Positions 1 through 5,623 of a stretch of DNA of 5,712 bases are shown in pieces (the stretch's first letter is position 1; each line of letters opens with the position of its first letter). The stretch is taken from NCBI GenBank assembly GCA_900753165.1, contig CAADYC010000080.1:1-5712 (forward strand). The letters run 5' to 3'. The notes beneath the pieces were generated by a model. The model had not been told where the DNA came from. It worked only from the letters and a program-made list of their open reading frames with translations, and searched no databases. Source of the DNA: Clostridia bacterium. Lineage in GTDB: Bacteria > Bacillota > Clostridia > TANB77 > CAG-508. A program made the position numbers and the translations under genes.

Positions 1-1
1 A

Positions 2-577
2 AAAATAATGCAAGTGGACTTAGATGCTCATGCAGAAAGAGGAAGAACTGGAAGAAGAATAAGAGCAATGATACTTGGAATACCAAATGTAGGAAAATCA
101 TCATTCATAAACAGAATATCAAAAAGAACAACAGCAGGAGTTGGAAATAAACCAGGAGTAACAAAACAAAAACAATGGATTAGAATAAATGAAAAAATAG
201 AATTGCTAGATACTCCAGGTGTTTTATGGCCAAAATTTGAAAGTGAAGAAGTTGCATTACACTTATGTTTTACAGGTTCAATAAAAGAAGAAATATTGGA
301 CAAAGTGGAAATTGCATATCAATTAACAAAATTTTTAATAGAAAATTATAAAAAGAAATTGTGTGAAAGATATAAATTAGATGAAGAATTTGTAGAACAA
401 ATTTTAAATCAAGATCAACCAGAAAACAATAATATTTATGAAATTATGCTTGAAATAGGGAAAAAAAGAGGATGTATAATATCTGGTGGAAGAATAGATG
501 AAGAAAAAACATCAAGATTAATATTAGACGAATTTAAAAATGGAAAATTAGGAAAAATGACAATTGAATGTCCTTAG
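2..577 (+). CDS. rbgA: Ribosome biogenesis GTPase RbgA (YlqF), 5'-truncated by window edge
   Basis: This is the C-terminal part of the circularly permuted GTPase that acts in late assembly of the 50S ribosomal subunit in the cytoplasm. The frame is open from base 2, so the ATG at 8 is an internal Met and not the start. The P-loop (G1) GIPNVGKSS is encoded at 77-103, the likely G2 Thr lies in the PGVT segment after it, and G3 DTPG is at 209-220, followed by the LWPKFE segment typical of RbgA. In this permuted family G4 (NKxD) and G5 come before G1, so they lie upstream of the window. About 190 residues are present; the B. subtilis protein is about 280, so roughly 90 are missing. The C-terminal part contains the family's GxKRGCxxSGG stretch. 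The stop is TAG at 575-577 and mrnC follows at once. The identification rests on remembered family motifs and is strong. Confidence 0.93.
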   Translation, partial: KIMQVDLDAHAERGRTGRRIRAMILGIPNVGKSSFINRISKRTTAGVGNKPGVTKQKQWIRINEKIELLDTPGVLWPKFESEEVALHLCFTGSIKEEILDKVEIAYQLTKFLIENYKKKLCERYKLDEEFVEQILNQDQPENNNIYEIMLEIGKKRGCIISGGRIDEEKTSRLILDEFKNGKLGKMTIECP

Positions 578-584
578 AGGGGAG
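578..584 (+). promoter_or_regulatory. Ribosome binding site deciding the TTG start of mrnC
   Basis: AGGGGAG lies 7 nt before a TTG codon at 592-594, an ideal Shine-Dalgarno spacing. The in-frame ATG at 568, inside the end of rbgA, has only a weak TAGG about 15 nt upstream. The extra residues it would add (SLEGRKI) are simply this ribosome binding site translated. The site overlaps the last bases of the rbgA frame, so translation of the two genes is probably coupled. Confidence 0.75.
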
Positions 585-591
585 AAAAATA

Positions 592-984
592 TTGAATGAT
601 TTTATAGAACTAAAAAGAGATGAACAAGAAGTAAATTTAATGCCACCACTAACATGGGCATATGTGGGAGATTGCGTATACGAATTATATATTAGAACCA
701 AATTAGTAAATGAAACAAAATTAAAACCACATGCATTACATATTGAAGCAATAAAACATGTTAAAGCAAAGGCACAAGCAGAAACATTAAAAAAGATATA
801 TGATGATTTAACAGAAAAGGAACAAGATGTAGTAAGAAGGGGAAGAAATGCAGAAAATCATCATTTACCTAAAAATGCTAATGTTCAAGATTATATGTAT
901 TCAACAGCGTTTGAGGCTTTGATAGGATATTTGTATCTAACAAAACAAAATGATAGACTTAAAGAGATTTTAGAAAAGGAATAA
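592..984 (+). CDS. mrnC: Mini-ribonuclease III (MrnC, YazC family)
   Basis: This is a small RNase III-type endonuclease that has the catalytic domain but no double-stranded RNA-binding domain. Family members act as dimers and trim the double-stranded ends of precursor 23S rRNA. From the TTG start the protein has 130 residues, normal for the family. Visible motifs are the signature LTWAYVGDCVYEL at about 20-32 with acidic Asp27, KAKAQAE near 58-64, RRGRNA at 82-87, and YSTAFEALIGYLYL near 103-116 with acidic Glu108. Asp27 and Glu108 match the metal-binding catalytic positions. The gene starts 14 nt after rbgA, which also works on the large subunit, so an operon is likely. It ends in tandem stops (TAATAA). 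An alternative ATG at 568 would add 8 residues and overlap rbgA, but the strong ribosome binding site favours 592. The family call is secure and the start is fairly secure. Confidence 0.93.
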   Translation: MNDFIELKRDEQEVNLMPPLTWAYVGDCVYELYIRTKLVNETKLKPHALHIEAIKHVKAKAQAETLKKIYDDLTEKEQDVVRRGRNAENHHLPKNANVQDYMYSTAFEALIGYLYLTKQNDRLKEILEKE

Positions 985-990
985 TAAGTA

Positions 991-1881
991 ATGAATTATA
1001 ATTTAATACAAGATGCAAAGGACAAAATATATAATTCTGAATTAATTAATTATGTTAGTTCAGAAAAAATTGAAAATGCATTTTTAAAAGTTCATATATT
1101 TGATAATATTAATGATTTGTTAAGAGAATATGGGAAATCTGATTATGATAATGAAAGATTAGAGGGATTTAATCGTGATGGAAAAAGTTATCTAGGACCA
1201 TATGCAACGGCGCACACAGCTATTCATGAAGTATTGCATACTCTTTCTAGCAAATTTGATGACAATGGACATAGAATAGTAAATGGAATTGCAGGGGATG
1301 GAAGTTTAAGATTTTCTGACCAAGTAAATGAAGGAATTACAGATTATCTAGCTTGCAAAATTAGTGGAGAGTTACCTAGAAATTATATACAAGGACACAA
1401 ATTGTTTGCTAAGTTAGAACCAATGATGGCTAAGTATACAAAAAATCCTAATATATTAATGTATTTATATATTAATAATGATGTTCAATTTATACAAGAT
1501 TTTTTAAATTACTTTGGAAAATCAAATACATTTGAAGATTTATATAATAATTTCTTATTTAAAAATGATGAAAAAATTGATGAACTATTACAACCTGTTA
1601 ATAAAAATTTAAATAAATACTTGAAAAAAATAGAAAGAAAAGAAAAATGGGCAGGTATTATTAGTAAATTAAAAAATATTTTTACAAAAAAAGATGTAGA
1701 GATGTTATCAGCTGGTAATCAAAATGATGAACATAAGATAGATGTGCATCAACAATTTTCTAATTATTATAATGTTAATAATTTTCCAACTAAAATGCCA
1801 AATCTAGAAAAGTTGAATGATAATAATAAAAAAAGAATTGGTGATCAACAAGAAAATATATATGAAAGTTATAAAGAATGA
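991..1881 (+). CDS. Putative cytosolic zinc metallopeptidase (HExxH, gluzincin-like), unrecognised family
   Basis: I do not recognise this 296-residue protein as a named family. It has a zinc-protease helix, AIHEVLHTLS, with His79, Glu80 and His83. About 30 residues later comes NEGITDYLA, whose Glu114 would suit a third zinc ligand and Asp118 a supporting acid, the layout of gluzincins. There is no signal peptide or membrane segment, so it should stay in the cytosol unless exported by another route. After about residue 200 the chain becomes Lys-rich and low in complexity, with the basic stretch KWAGIISKLKNIFTKK and an Asn-rich tail; Asn makes up about 37 of 296 residues. The ATG is 6 nt after the mrnC stops, with AAAGGA 10 nt upstream, so it is probably cotranscribed with mrnC. 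Its AT-richer, Asn-heavy make-up differs from the two housekeeping genes before it, hinting at a later arrival. Peptidase activity and substrate are inferred from the motif only. Confidence 0.75.
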   Translation: MNYNLIQDAKDKIYNSELINYVSSEKIENAFLKVHIFDNINDLLREYGKSDYDNERLEGFNRDGKSYLGPYATAHTAIHEVLHTLSSKFDDNGHRIVNGIAGDGSLRFSDQVNEGITDYLACKISGELPRNYIQGHKLFAKLEPMMAKYTKNPNILMYLYINNDVQFIQDFLNYFGKSNTFEDLYNNFLFKNDEKIDELLQPVNKNLNKYLKKIERKEKWAGIISKLKNIFTKKDVEMLSAGNQNDEHKIDVHQQFSNYYNVNNFPTKMPNLEKLNDNNKKRIGDQQENIYESYKE

Positions 1882-1891
1882 TAGAAATAGC

Positions 1892-1920
1892 TTGACTAAA
1901 TAATAAAAAAATGGTATAAA
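1892..1920 (+). promoter_or_regulatory. SigA-type promoter of the tRNA-Glu gene
   Basis: The -35 box TTGACT (1892-1897) and -10 box TATAAA (1915-1920) are separated by exactly 17 nt. A TG dinucleotide at 1912-1913 makes an extended -10. The predicted transcription start near 1927 would leave a 5' leader of about 12 nt before the mature tRNA. No terminator lies between the metallopeptidase stop at 1881 and this promoter, so upstream read-through is also possible. Confidence 0.75.
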
Positions 1921-1938
1921 TATTAAAGTTATTTATGT

Positions 1939-2013
1939 GGCCCCTTGGTCAAGCGGTTAAGACGCCACCCTCTCAAGGTGGAATCATGGGTTCGATTCCC
2001 GTAGGGGTCACCA
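1939..2013 (+). tRNA. tRNA-Glu (anticodon CTC), CCA encoded
   Basis: A full cloverleaf folds. The acceptor stem is GGCCCCT (1939-1945) with AGGGGTC (2003-2009), including one G-T pair. The D stem is GTC/GAC (1948-1950 and 1961-1963). The anticodon stem is CCACC/GGTGG (1965-1969 and 1977-1981) around the loop CTCTCAA, with anticodon CTC at 1972-1974. The variable loop is 4 nt (AATC), and the T arm has loop TTCGATT (1991-1997). The discriminator base is A2010 and CCA follows at 2011-2013. The body resembles bacterial tRNA-Glu. CTC reads GAG, the rarer Glu codon in this AT-rich sequence, so a TTC isoacceptor probably exists elsewhere. Confidence 0.95.
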
Positions 2014-2038
2014 AATCTATATAACATTGGAATATCAG

Positions 2039-2066
2039 TAGTTATATTAAATAGTATTTATATAAT
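2039..2066 (+). promoter_or_regulatory. Weak candidate promoter for the riboswitch-ATPase transcript
   Basis: A perfect -10 hexamer TATAAT (2061-2066) has a poor -35 match, TAGTTA (2039-2044), 16 nt upstream. Initiation near 2073 would place the riboswitch about 25 nt into the transcript. The region is very AT-rich, so chance matches are likely. Read-through from the tRNA promoter is an alternative, because no convincing terminator follows the tRNA. Confidence 0.35.
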
Positions 2067-2097
2067 TACAAATTATTAACTATTATTTAACACCTGA

Positions 2098-2197
2098 AAT
2101 TTAAAAGGGAGTAGCTTTAAATTACTAGTCAACAGTCGCGATAAGAAATTATCTGGTTAGTAAGCTTAAAATAAATTAAGTAAGTGAGACTTTTAAA
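2098..2197 (+). promoter_or_regulatory. yybP-ykoY (Mn2+) riboswitch aptamer
   Basis: The ends carry the hallmarks of the family: AAAAGGGAGTAGC at 2103-2115 and AAGTGAGACTTTT near the 3' end (2182-2194). P1 pairs 2100-2107 with 2190-2197 without mismatch. Inside are a helix of AGC/GCT plus TTACTA/TAGTAA (2113-2115, 2122-2127 with 2158-2163, 2164-2166), a GATAA/TTATC hairpin closed by a GAAA tetraloop (2140-2153), and a CTTAA/TTAAG hairpin (2165-2180). This fits the four-helix junction of the class. The family is known to bind Mn2+ and to sit before Mn2+ exporters and P-type ATPases, and here the next gene is such an ATPase. Base-level helix names are my own hand folding; the class call is fairly firm. 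Confidence 0.85.
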
Positions 2198-2250
2198 AGA
2201 AATTTTATCATAATATTATGTACAAAATTTCTTTTAAAAGTCTCATTTTA
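2185..2250 (+). terminator. Intrinsic terminator acting as the riboswitch expression platform
   Basis: A perfect 22-bp stem pairs 2185-2206 with 2224-2245. Its 17-nt loop contains a CATAAT/ATTATG palindrome that can extend the helix. It is followed by TTTTATATATATT, a modest U-tract. The 5' arm contains 2190-2197, the same bases that form the 3' strand of riboswitch P1, so the two helices exclude each other. Bound metal should keep P1 closed and block the terminator, giving an ON switch, which is the usual logic for this class with efflux genes. Confidence 0.85.
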
Positions 2251-2352
2251 TATATATTATATATATTAGGAAAGATGTTTTGGTTTCAGTAAGTGTTATT
2301 AATTAACGATTTTGGTATATGTGCATAAATATAACAAAATTTGTAAAAAATA
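2251..2352 (+). other. AT-rich 5' untranslated spacer without a recognised gene
   Basis: This is the stretch of the ATPase leader between the riboswitch terminator and the REP-like palindrome. It opens with alternating TATATATTATATATATT and continues as unstructured AT-rich sequence. I see no credible promoter, no ORF of useful length and no strong helix. It may be left over from an insertion that lengthened the leader. Confidence 0.5.
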
Positions 2353-2417
2353 GGGATAAGGGGACGGGTCTTTAATCCCTAAAAAAAATAGGGATTAAAG
2401 ACCCGTCCCCCAATCCC
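2353..2417. repeat. REP-like palindromic element (GGGGACGGG head) in the ATPase leader
   Basis: Two 22-nt arms, 2360-2381 and 2389-2410, are perfect inverted copies separated by seven A residues. An outer GGGAT (2353-2357) pairs with ATCCC (2413-2417) across a 2x2 internal loop, so the whole element folds as one long hairpin. The G- and C-rich tips stand out sharply from the AT-rich surroundings. From memory, palindromes beginning GGGGACGG are scattered through many Firmicute genomes and resemble REP sequences mobilised by Y1-type (RAYT) transposases; that family link is inference. No T-run follows on the plus strand, so it does not look like a terminator. It ends only 7 nt before the ATPase ribosome binding site. 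Confidence 0.7.
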
Positions 2418-2436
2418 GAAATTTGGAGGTAGTAAT

Positions 2437-5160
2437 ATGGATAGGCAAAACTGGTTTAACAAAGAAGTCGAAGAAATTGAAAAAGAATTAGAAACGCACA
2501 AAGAAAATGGACTAAAAGAAGAGCAAATTGAAAAAATAAGAGAGCAAAAAGGATACAATGAACTACAAGCAGGTAAAAAGAAAACATTGTTACAAAGATT
2601 TTTAGACCAATTTAAAGACTTTTCAATAATAGTATTAATAATTGCTGCAATTGTATCAGGTGTAGTTGGAGTGCAACAGGGAGAAGGAATAACAGATACA
2701 ATAATAATTTTAATAGTTGTTCTTGTAAATGCAATAATAGGAGTAGCACAAGAAAGTAAAGCGGAAAAATCGTTAGAGGCTTTACAAAAATTAAGTGATC
2801 ATGCATCAAAAGTTGTAAGAGATGGAAAACTACAAGTTATTCCAGCAAAAGAACTAGTACCAGGTGACTTGGTGGTTCTTGATACAGGTGATTATATTCC
2901 AGCAGACTTAAGAATTGTAGAAGAGGCAAATTTAAAATCACAAGAAAGTTCATTAACAGGAGAATCTGTACCAGTTGAAAAAACTTCTGAAATTATTGAA
3001 AAAACAGAGATTGGTGTTGGTGATAGAAAAAATATGTTATTTTCTTCAAGTTTAGTAACATATGGTAGAGGAAAAGGAATTGTTGTAGAAACGGGTATGA
3101 CAACAGAAGTTGGAAAAATAGCAGGTATGATAAATTCAACAGAAAAGCAAGAAACACCTTTACAACGAAAATTAAATAAATTAGGAAAAACATTAGGAAT
3201 TGCAGCATTAGTAATTTGTGTAGTAATATTTGTAGTTGGTTTAATACAAGGAAAAGAACCAATTCAAATGTTTATGACAGCAGTTTCATTAGCTGTTGCA
3301 GCTATACCAGAAGGTTTGGCAGCTGTATCAACAATTGTTTTAGCAATTGGTGTTCAAAAAATGGTTAAGAAAAATGCAATTGTAAAAAGACTTCCTGCTG
3401 TTGAAACACTTGGAAGCAGTACAGTTATATGTTCAGATAAAACAGGAACATTAACACAAAACAAAATGACAGTAGAAAAAATTTACTGGAATGAAGCAAT
3501 CAGAAACATGGACAATATACAAGAAGATGAAATTGATGAAGAATTGAAAAAATTAGTATATGCAAATATGCTATGTAACGATACAAAAATATCACAAGAT
3601 GGAACTTTAACAGGTGACCCAACTGAAACAGCATTAGTTGATATGGCATTCAACTTAAGTTTCGACCCAAGTTTATATGACAGAGCACCTAGAGTTCAGG
3701 AAATACCATTTGACTCAGACAGAAAATTAATGACGACTGTAAATGAATTGAATGGAAAATATATAGTGTTTACAAAAGGTGGAATAGATGAATTATTAAA
3801 AAGATGTTCAGCATATGAAATCAATAATGAAATACATCAAAATATTGGCGAATATGTAAACAAAATCAGAGAAAAAAATGAAGAGATGGCAAAAGACGCC
3901 TTAAGAGTGTTGGGATGTGCATATAAAGAAATTGACCATATTCCATCAAAAGAAGAAATGGCAACAATAGAAAATGACTTGATATTTATAGGAATGGTAG
4001 GAATGATAGACCCACCAAGAGAAGAGGCAAAAGTTGCAGTTGAAAAATGTAAAACAGCAGGAATAAAAGTTGTAATGATTACAGGTGACCACAAAATTAC
4101 GGCAACAGCAATTGCTAAAAAATTAGGAATTCTTGAGAATGATGATGAAGCGATAACTGGTAGCGAACTTGAACAAATGTCAGATGAAGAATTAATACAA
4201 AATGTTAGAAAATATTCAGTTTATGCTAGGGTTTCTCCAGAACACAAAGTTAGAATTGTAAATGCATGGCAAAAAAATGGTGAAGTTGTTGCTATGACAG
4301 GTGATGGAGTTAATGACAGTCCAGCACTTAAAAAAGCGGATATTGGTTGTGCAATGGGAATTGTTGGAACTGATGTAGCAAAAGAAGCGGCAGATGTAAT
4401 TTTAACAGACGATAACTTTGCAACAGTTGTATCAGCTGTAGAAGAGGGAAGAAGAATATATGACAATATTTTAAAAGTAATTCAATTTTTACTTTCAAGC
4501 AATGTTGGAGAAATAATAGTACTATTTTTTGCAACACTATTAACACCGTTATTTAGCAAATGGTTTGGAATAACAGATATCAACAGTCTGGAAATATTAT
4601 TACCAATTCACATTTTATGGATAAACTTAGTAACAGACTCATTGCCAGCATTAGCATTGGCATTTGACCCAGCAAATAGTGATATAATGGAACGAAAACC
4701 AGTAAAACCAGGCAAAGGTGTATTTACAAAAGGAATGACATGGAGAGTTATATATCAAGGTGTAATGATAGGTGGACTTACACTTGCCGCATTTATGATA
4801 GGACTTGGAACAACAAAAGCACCAATAAATGATTTGACACTTGAACAATCAAAGATAGAAGTGGGGCAAACTATGGCATTTGTAACTTTGGCACTTTCAG
4901 AATTAACACATGTATTTAATGTAAGAAATAATAGAAAATCAATATTTAAGACAGGAATATTTAATAATATGAAATTAATAGGAGCAGTTGTTGCGTCTGC
5001 ATTGCTTGTATTTGTTATTTTATTAATTCCTGGATTAAGAGAAATATTTAGCATTCCTGTTTTACCAACTGAAAATATTATAGAACTTGTATGTTTAGTT
5101 CTTGCTCCAATTGTTATTGTTGAGATATTTAAGTTGCTTAAAATTAATGGAGATGAGTAA
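2437..5160 (+). CDS. P2A-type cation-transporting ATPase (Ca2+/Mn2+ pump, SERCA/PMR1-like)
   Basis: This is a full-length ATP-driven cation pump of 907 residues in the cytoplasmic membrane. It exports Ca2+ or, as the riboswitch suggests, Mn2+. Domains in order: a cation-ATPase N-terminal segment (about 8-55); M1-M2 (about 61-105); an actuator domain with TGES at 174-177; M3-M4 (about 252-302) with PEGL at 291-294; a phosphorylation domain with DKTGT at 334-338 (Asp334 is phosphorylated); a nucleotide-binding domain with KGG at 447-449; hinge motifs TGD at 549-551 and GDGVND at 622-627; and M5-M10 (about 681-900). Ligands matching both SERCA Ca2+ sites are present: Glu292 (M4), Asn689 and Glu692 (M5), Asn730, Thr733 and Asp734 (M6), and Glu822 (M8). 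The start has GGAGG 7 nt upstream (2425-2429). The gene is the only one behind the riboswitch leader. Family and completeness are certain; the ion is not. Confidence 0.95.
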   Translation: MDRQNWFNKEVEEIEKELETHKENGLKEEQIEKIREQKGYNELQAGKKKTLLQRFLDQFKDFSIIVLIIAAIVSGVVGVQQGEGITDTIIILIVVLVNAIIGVAQESKAEKSLEALQKLSDHASKVVRDGKLQVIPAKELVPGDLVVLDTGDYIPADLRIVEEANLKSQESSLTGESVPVEKTSEIIEKTEIGVGDRKNMLFSSSLVTYGRGKGIVVETGMTTEVGKIAGMINSTEKQETPLQRKLNKLGKTLGIAALVICVVIFVVGLIQGKEPIQMFMTAVSLAVAAIPEGLAAVSTIVLAIGVQKMVKKNAIVKRLPAVETLGSSTVICSDKTGTLTQNKMTVEKIYWNEAIRNMDNIQEDEIDEELKKLVYANMLCNDTKISQDGTLTGDPTETALVDMAFNLSFDPSLYDRAPRVQEIPFDSDRKLMTTVNELNGKYIVFTKGGIDELLKRCSAYEINNEIHQNIGEYVNKIREKNEEMAKDALRVLGCAYKEIDHIPSKEEMATIENDLIFIGMVGMIDPPREEAKVAVEKCKTAGIKVVMITGDHKITATAIAKKLGILENDDEAITGSELEQMSDEELIQNVRKYSVYARVSPEHKVRIVNAWQKNGEVVAMTGDGVNDSPALKKADIGCAMGIVGTDVAKEAADVILTDDNFATVVSAVEEGRRIYDNILKVIQFLLSSNVGEIIVLFFATLLTPLFSKWFGITDINSLEILLPIHILWINLVTDSLPALALAFDPANSDIMERKPVKPGKGVFTKGMTWRVIYQGVMIGGLTLAAFMIGLGTTKAPINDLTLEQSKIEVGQTMAFVTLALSELTHVFNVRNNRKSIFKTGIFNNMKLIGAVVASALLVFVILLIPGLREIFSIPVLPTENIIELVCLVLAPIVIVEIFKLLKINGDE

Positions 5161-5218
5161 AAAATAAAGGTAATATAAAATAATCTAATTAATAATTTGA
5201 CTGTAGATTATTAAAAAT

Positions 5219-5256
5219 AAAATAGAGAAAAGATTTTAAAGTCTTTTCTCTATTTT
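5219..5256. terminator. Bidirectional hairpin terminator between converging genes
   Basis: A perfect 15-bp stem (5219-5233 with 5242-5256) encloses an 8-nt loop. Read on the minus strand, the hairpin runs into TTTTATTTTT, and the RHH gene stop at 5258-5260 abuts it, so it is best as that gene's terminator. Read on the plus strand, the 3' arm itself ends in TATTTT, so it can also end the ATPase transcript. A weaker 9-bp hairpin (5179-5187 with 5204-5212) precedes it. Confidence 0.8.
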
Positions 5257-5257
5257 G

Positions 5258-5470
5258 CTAGATTTTTACTTCTTTTGGTTCAGAAATTTCAATGTTTTTA
5301 TACTTATTTAAATCCATTTCATCTAATGAGTTTTGGATACAACTGACAATTACATTATTAAAACTCATATTTTCTTTTTTAGCAATCCTTTTTAATGTAT
5401 CATTCATATTTTCAGGTAATCTTATAGAAATTTTTACATTACTTTTTTTGTATTTTGATATTTCAAACAT
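5258..5470 (-). CDS. Small ribbon-helix-helix (Arc/CopG-like) DNA-binding protein
   Basis: This 70-residue protein has the pattern of an RHH repressor. An N-terminal beta strand of alternating residues (VKISIRLP, 12-19) would enter the DNA major groove as a dimer. Helix A is at about 20-33 (MNDTLKRIAKKEN) and helix B at about 36-51 (SFNNVIVSCIQNSL). The turn residue that is often Gly is Asn34 here. The last 18 residues are charged and look flexible. The minus-strand ATG at 5468-5470 has GGAGG 7 nt upstream (plus positions 5478-5482). The stop sits right beside a hairpin terminator, so it is probably a single-gene transcript. No toxin gene lies on either side, which makes an antitoxin role less likely than a plain regulator. 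Target genes are unknown; self-regulation and control of the divergent pilin-like gene are guesses from arrangement. Confidence 0.75.
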   Translation of the reverse strand: MFEISKYKKSNVKISIRLPENMNDTLKRIAKKENMSFNNVIVSCIQNSLDEMDLNKYKNIEISEPKEVKI

Positions 5471-5495
5471 AATTATTCCTCCAATAGTTTTATTT

Positions 5496-5515
5496 TAGCA
5501 TTATTGCTAGTACTA
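5496..5515. promoter_or_regulatory. Candidate RHH operator: clustered TAGYA half-sites
   Basis: TAGCA (5496-5500) and TGCTA (5505-5509) form an inverted repeat with a 4-nt gap. Overlapping it is the 8-bp palindrome TAGTACTA (5508-5515). Together they give four half-sites of the form TAG(C/T)A in alternating orientation. RHH dimers commonly bind such short symmetric arrays near their own promoter. The site lies 26-45 nt upstream of the RHH start codon. Binding is not shown by sequence alone, and short AT-rich palindromes can arise by chance. Confidence 0.4.
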
Positions 5516-5527
5516 ATTGTCGCACAA
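5500..5527 (-). promoter_or_regulatory. Weak candidate promoter of the RHH gene
   Basis: On the minus strand, TTGTGC (plus 5522-5527) and AATAAT (plus 5500-5505) are separated by 16 nt. The -10 matches consensus at five of six bases and the -35 at only three. The candidate operator half-sites fall in the spacer and over the -10, as autorepression would need. An alternative -10, TAAAAT, lies a few bases downstream (plus 5492-5497). Confidence 0.3.
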
Positions 5528-5583
5528 AAATGTTTTAAAAAATACCAGACAAAAGTATTGCACTTTTTAAATTTTAATGTTAG

Positions 5584-5589
5584 TATAAT
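5584..5589 (+). promoter_or_regulatory. Candidate -10 box of the pilin-like gene
   Basis: A perfect TATAAT lies 40 nt before the pilin-like ATG. The best -35 match, TTGCAC (5558-5563), is 20 nt away, longer than usual, so the promoter may be weak or need an activator. Initiation near 5596 would give a leader of about 28 nt containing the GGAGG at 5611-5615. Confidence 0.45.
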
Positions 5590-5623
5590 ATTAGTGGATA
5601 TTATAAAAATGGAGGAATATATT

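Noticed and set aside
8..10. ATG at 8 as the true start of the GTPase gene
   Set aside because: The frame is open to the window edge and the permuted GTPase needs its G4 and G5 motifs upstream, so this Met is internal.
28..303. 91-residue minus-strand frame opposite rbgA
   Set aside because: It covers the conserved GTPase motifs of rbgA on the other strand and has no recognisable features of its own.
2019..2047. Inverted repeat ATATAAC/GTTATAT after the tRNA as a possible terminator
   Set aside because: The 7-bp stem is nearly all A-T, the loop is 15 nt and there is no T-run after it; too weak to call.
2275..2292. Five-codon ORF (MFWFQ) in the ATPase leader, preceded by AGGAAAG
   Set aside because: The AGGA is only about 3 nt from the ATG, the peptide has no regulatory codon run, and such short ORFs are expected by chance.
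2612..5054. Several minus-strand frames of 65-99 residues inside the ATPase gene
   Set aside because: They are antisense by-products of codon bias in a certain gene; their Leu- or Ser-rich composition is typical of shadows and none has family motifs.
5179..5212. 9-bp hairpin with a 16-nt loop just after the ATPase as a separate terminator
   Set aside because: The stem is AT-rich, the loop is large, and it is followed by A residues rather than T; the adjacent 15-bp hairpin is a much better terminator.
5292..5498. 68-residue plus-strand frame antisense to the RHH gene
   Set aside because: It lacks a good ribosome binding site, its hydrophobic look comes from reading the opposite strand, and the minus-strand gene has a strong GGAGG and a recognisable fold.
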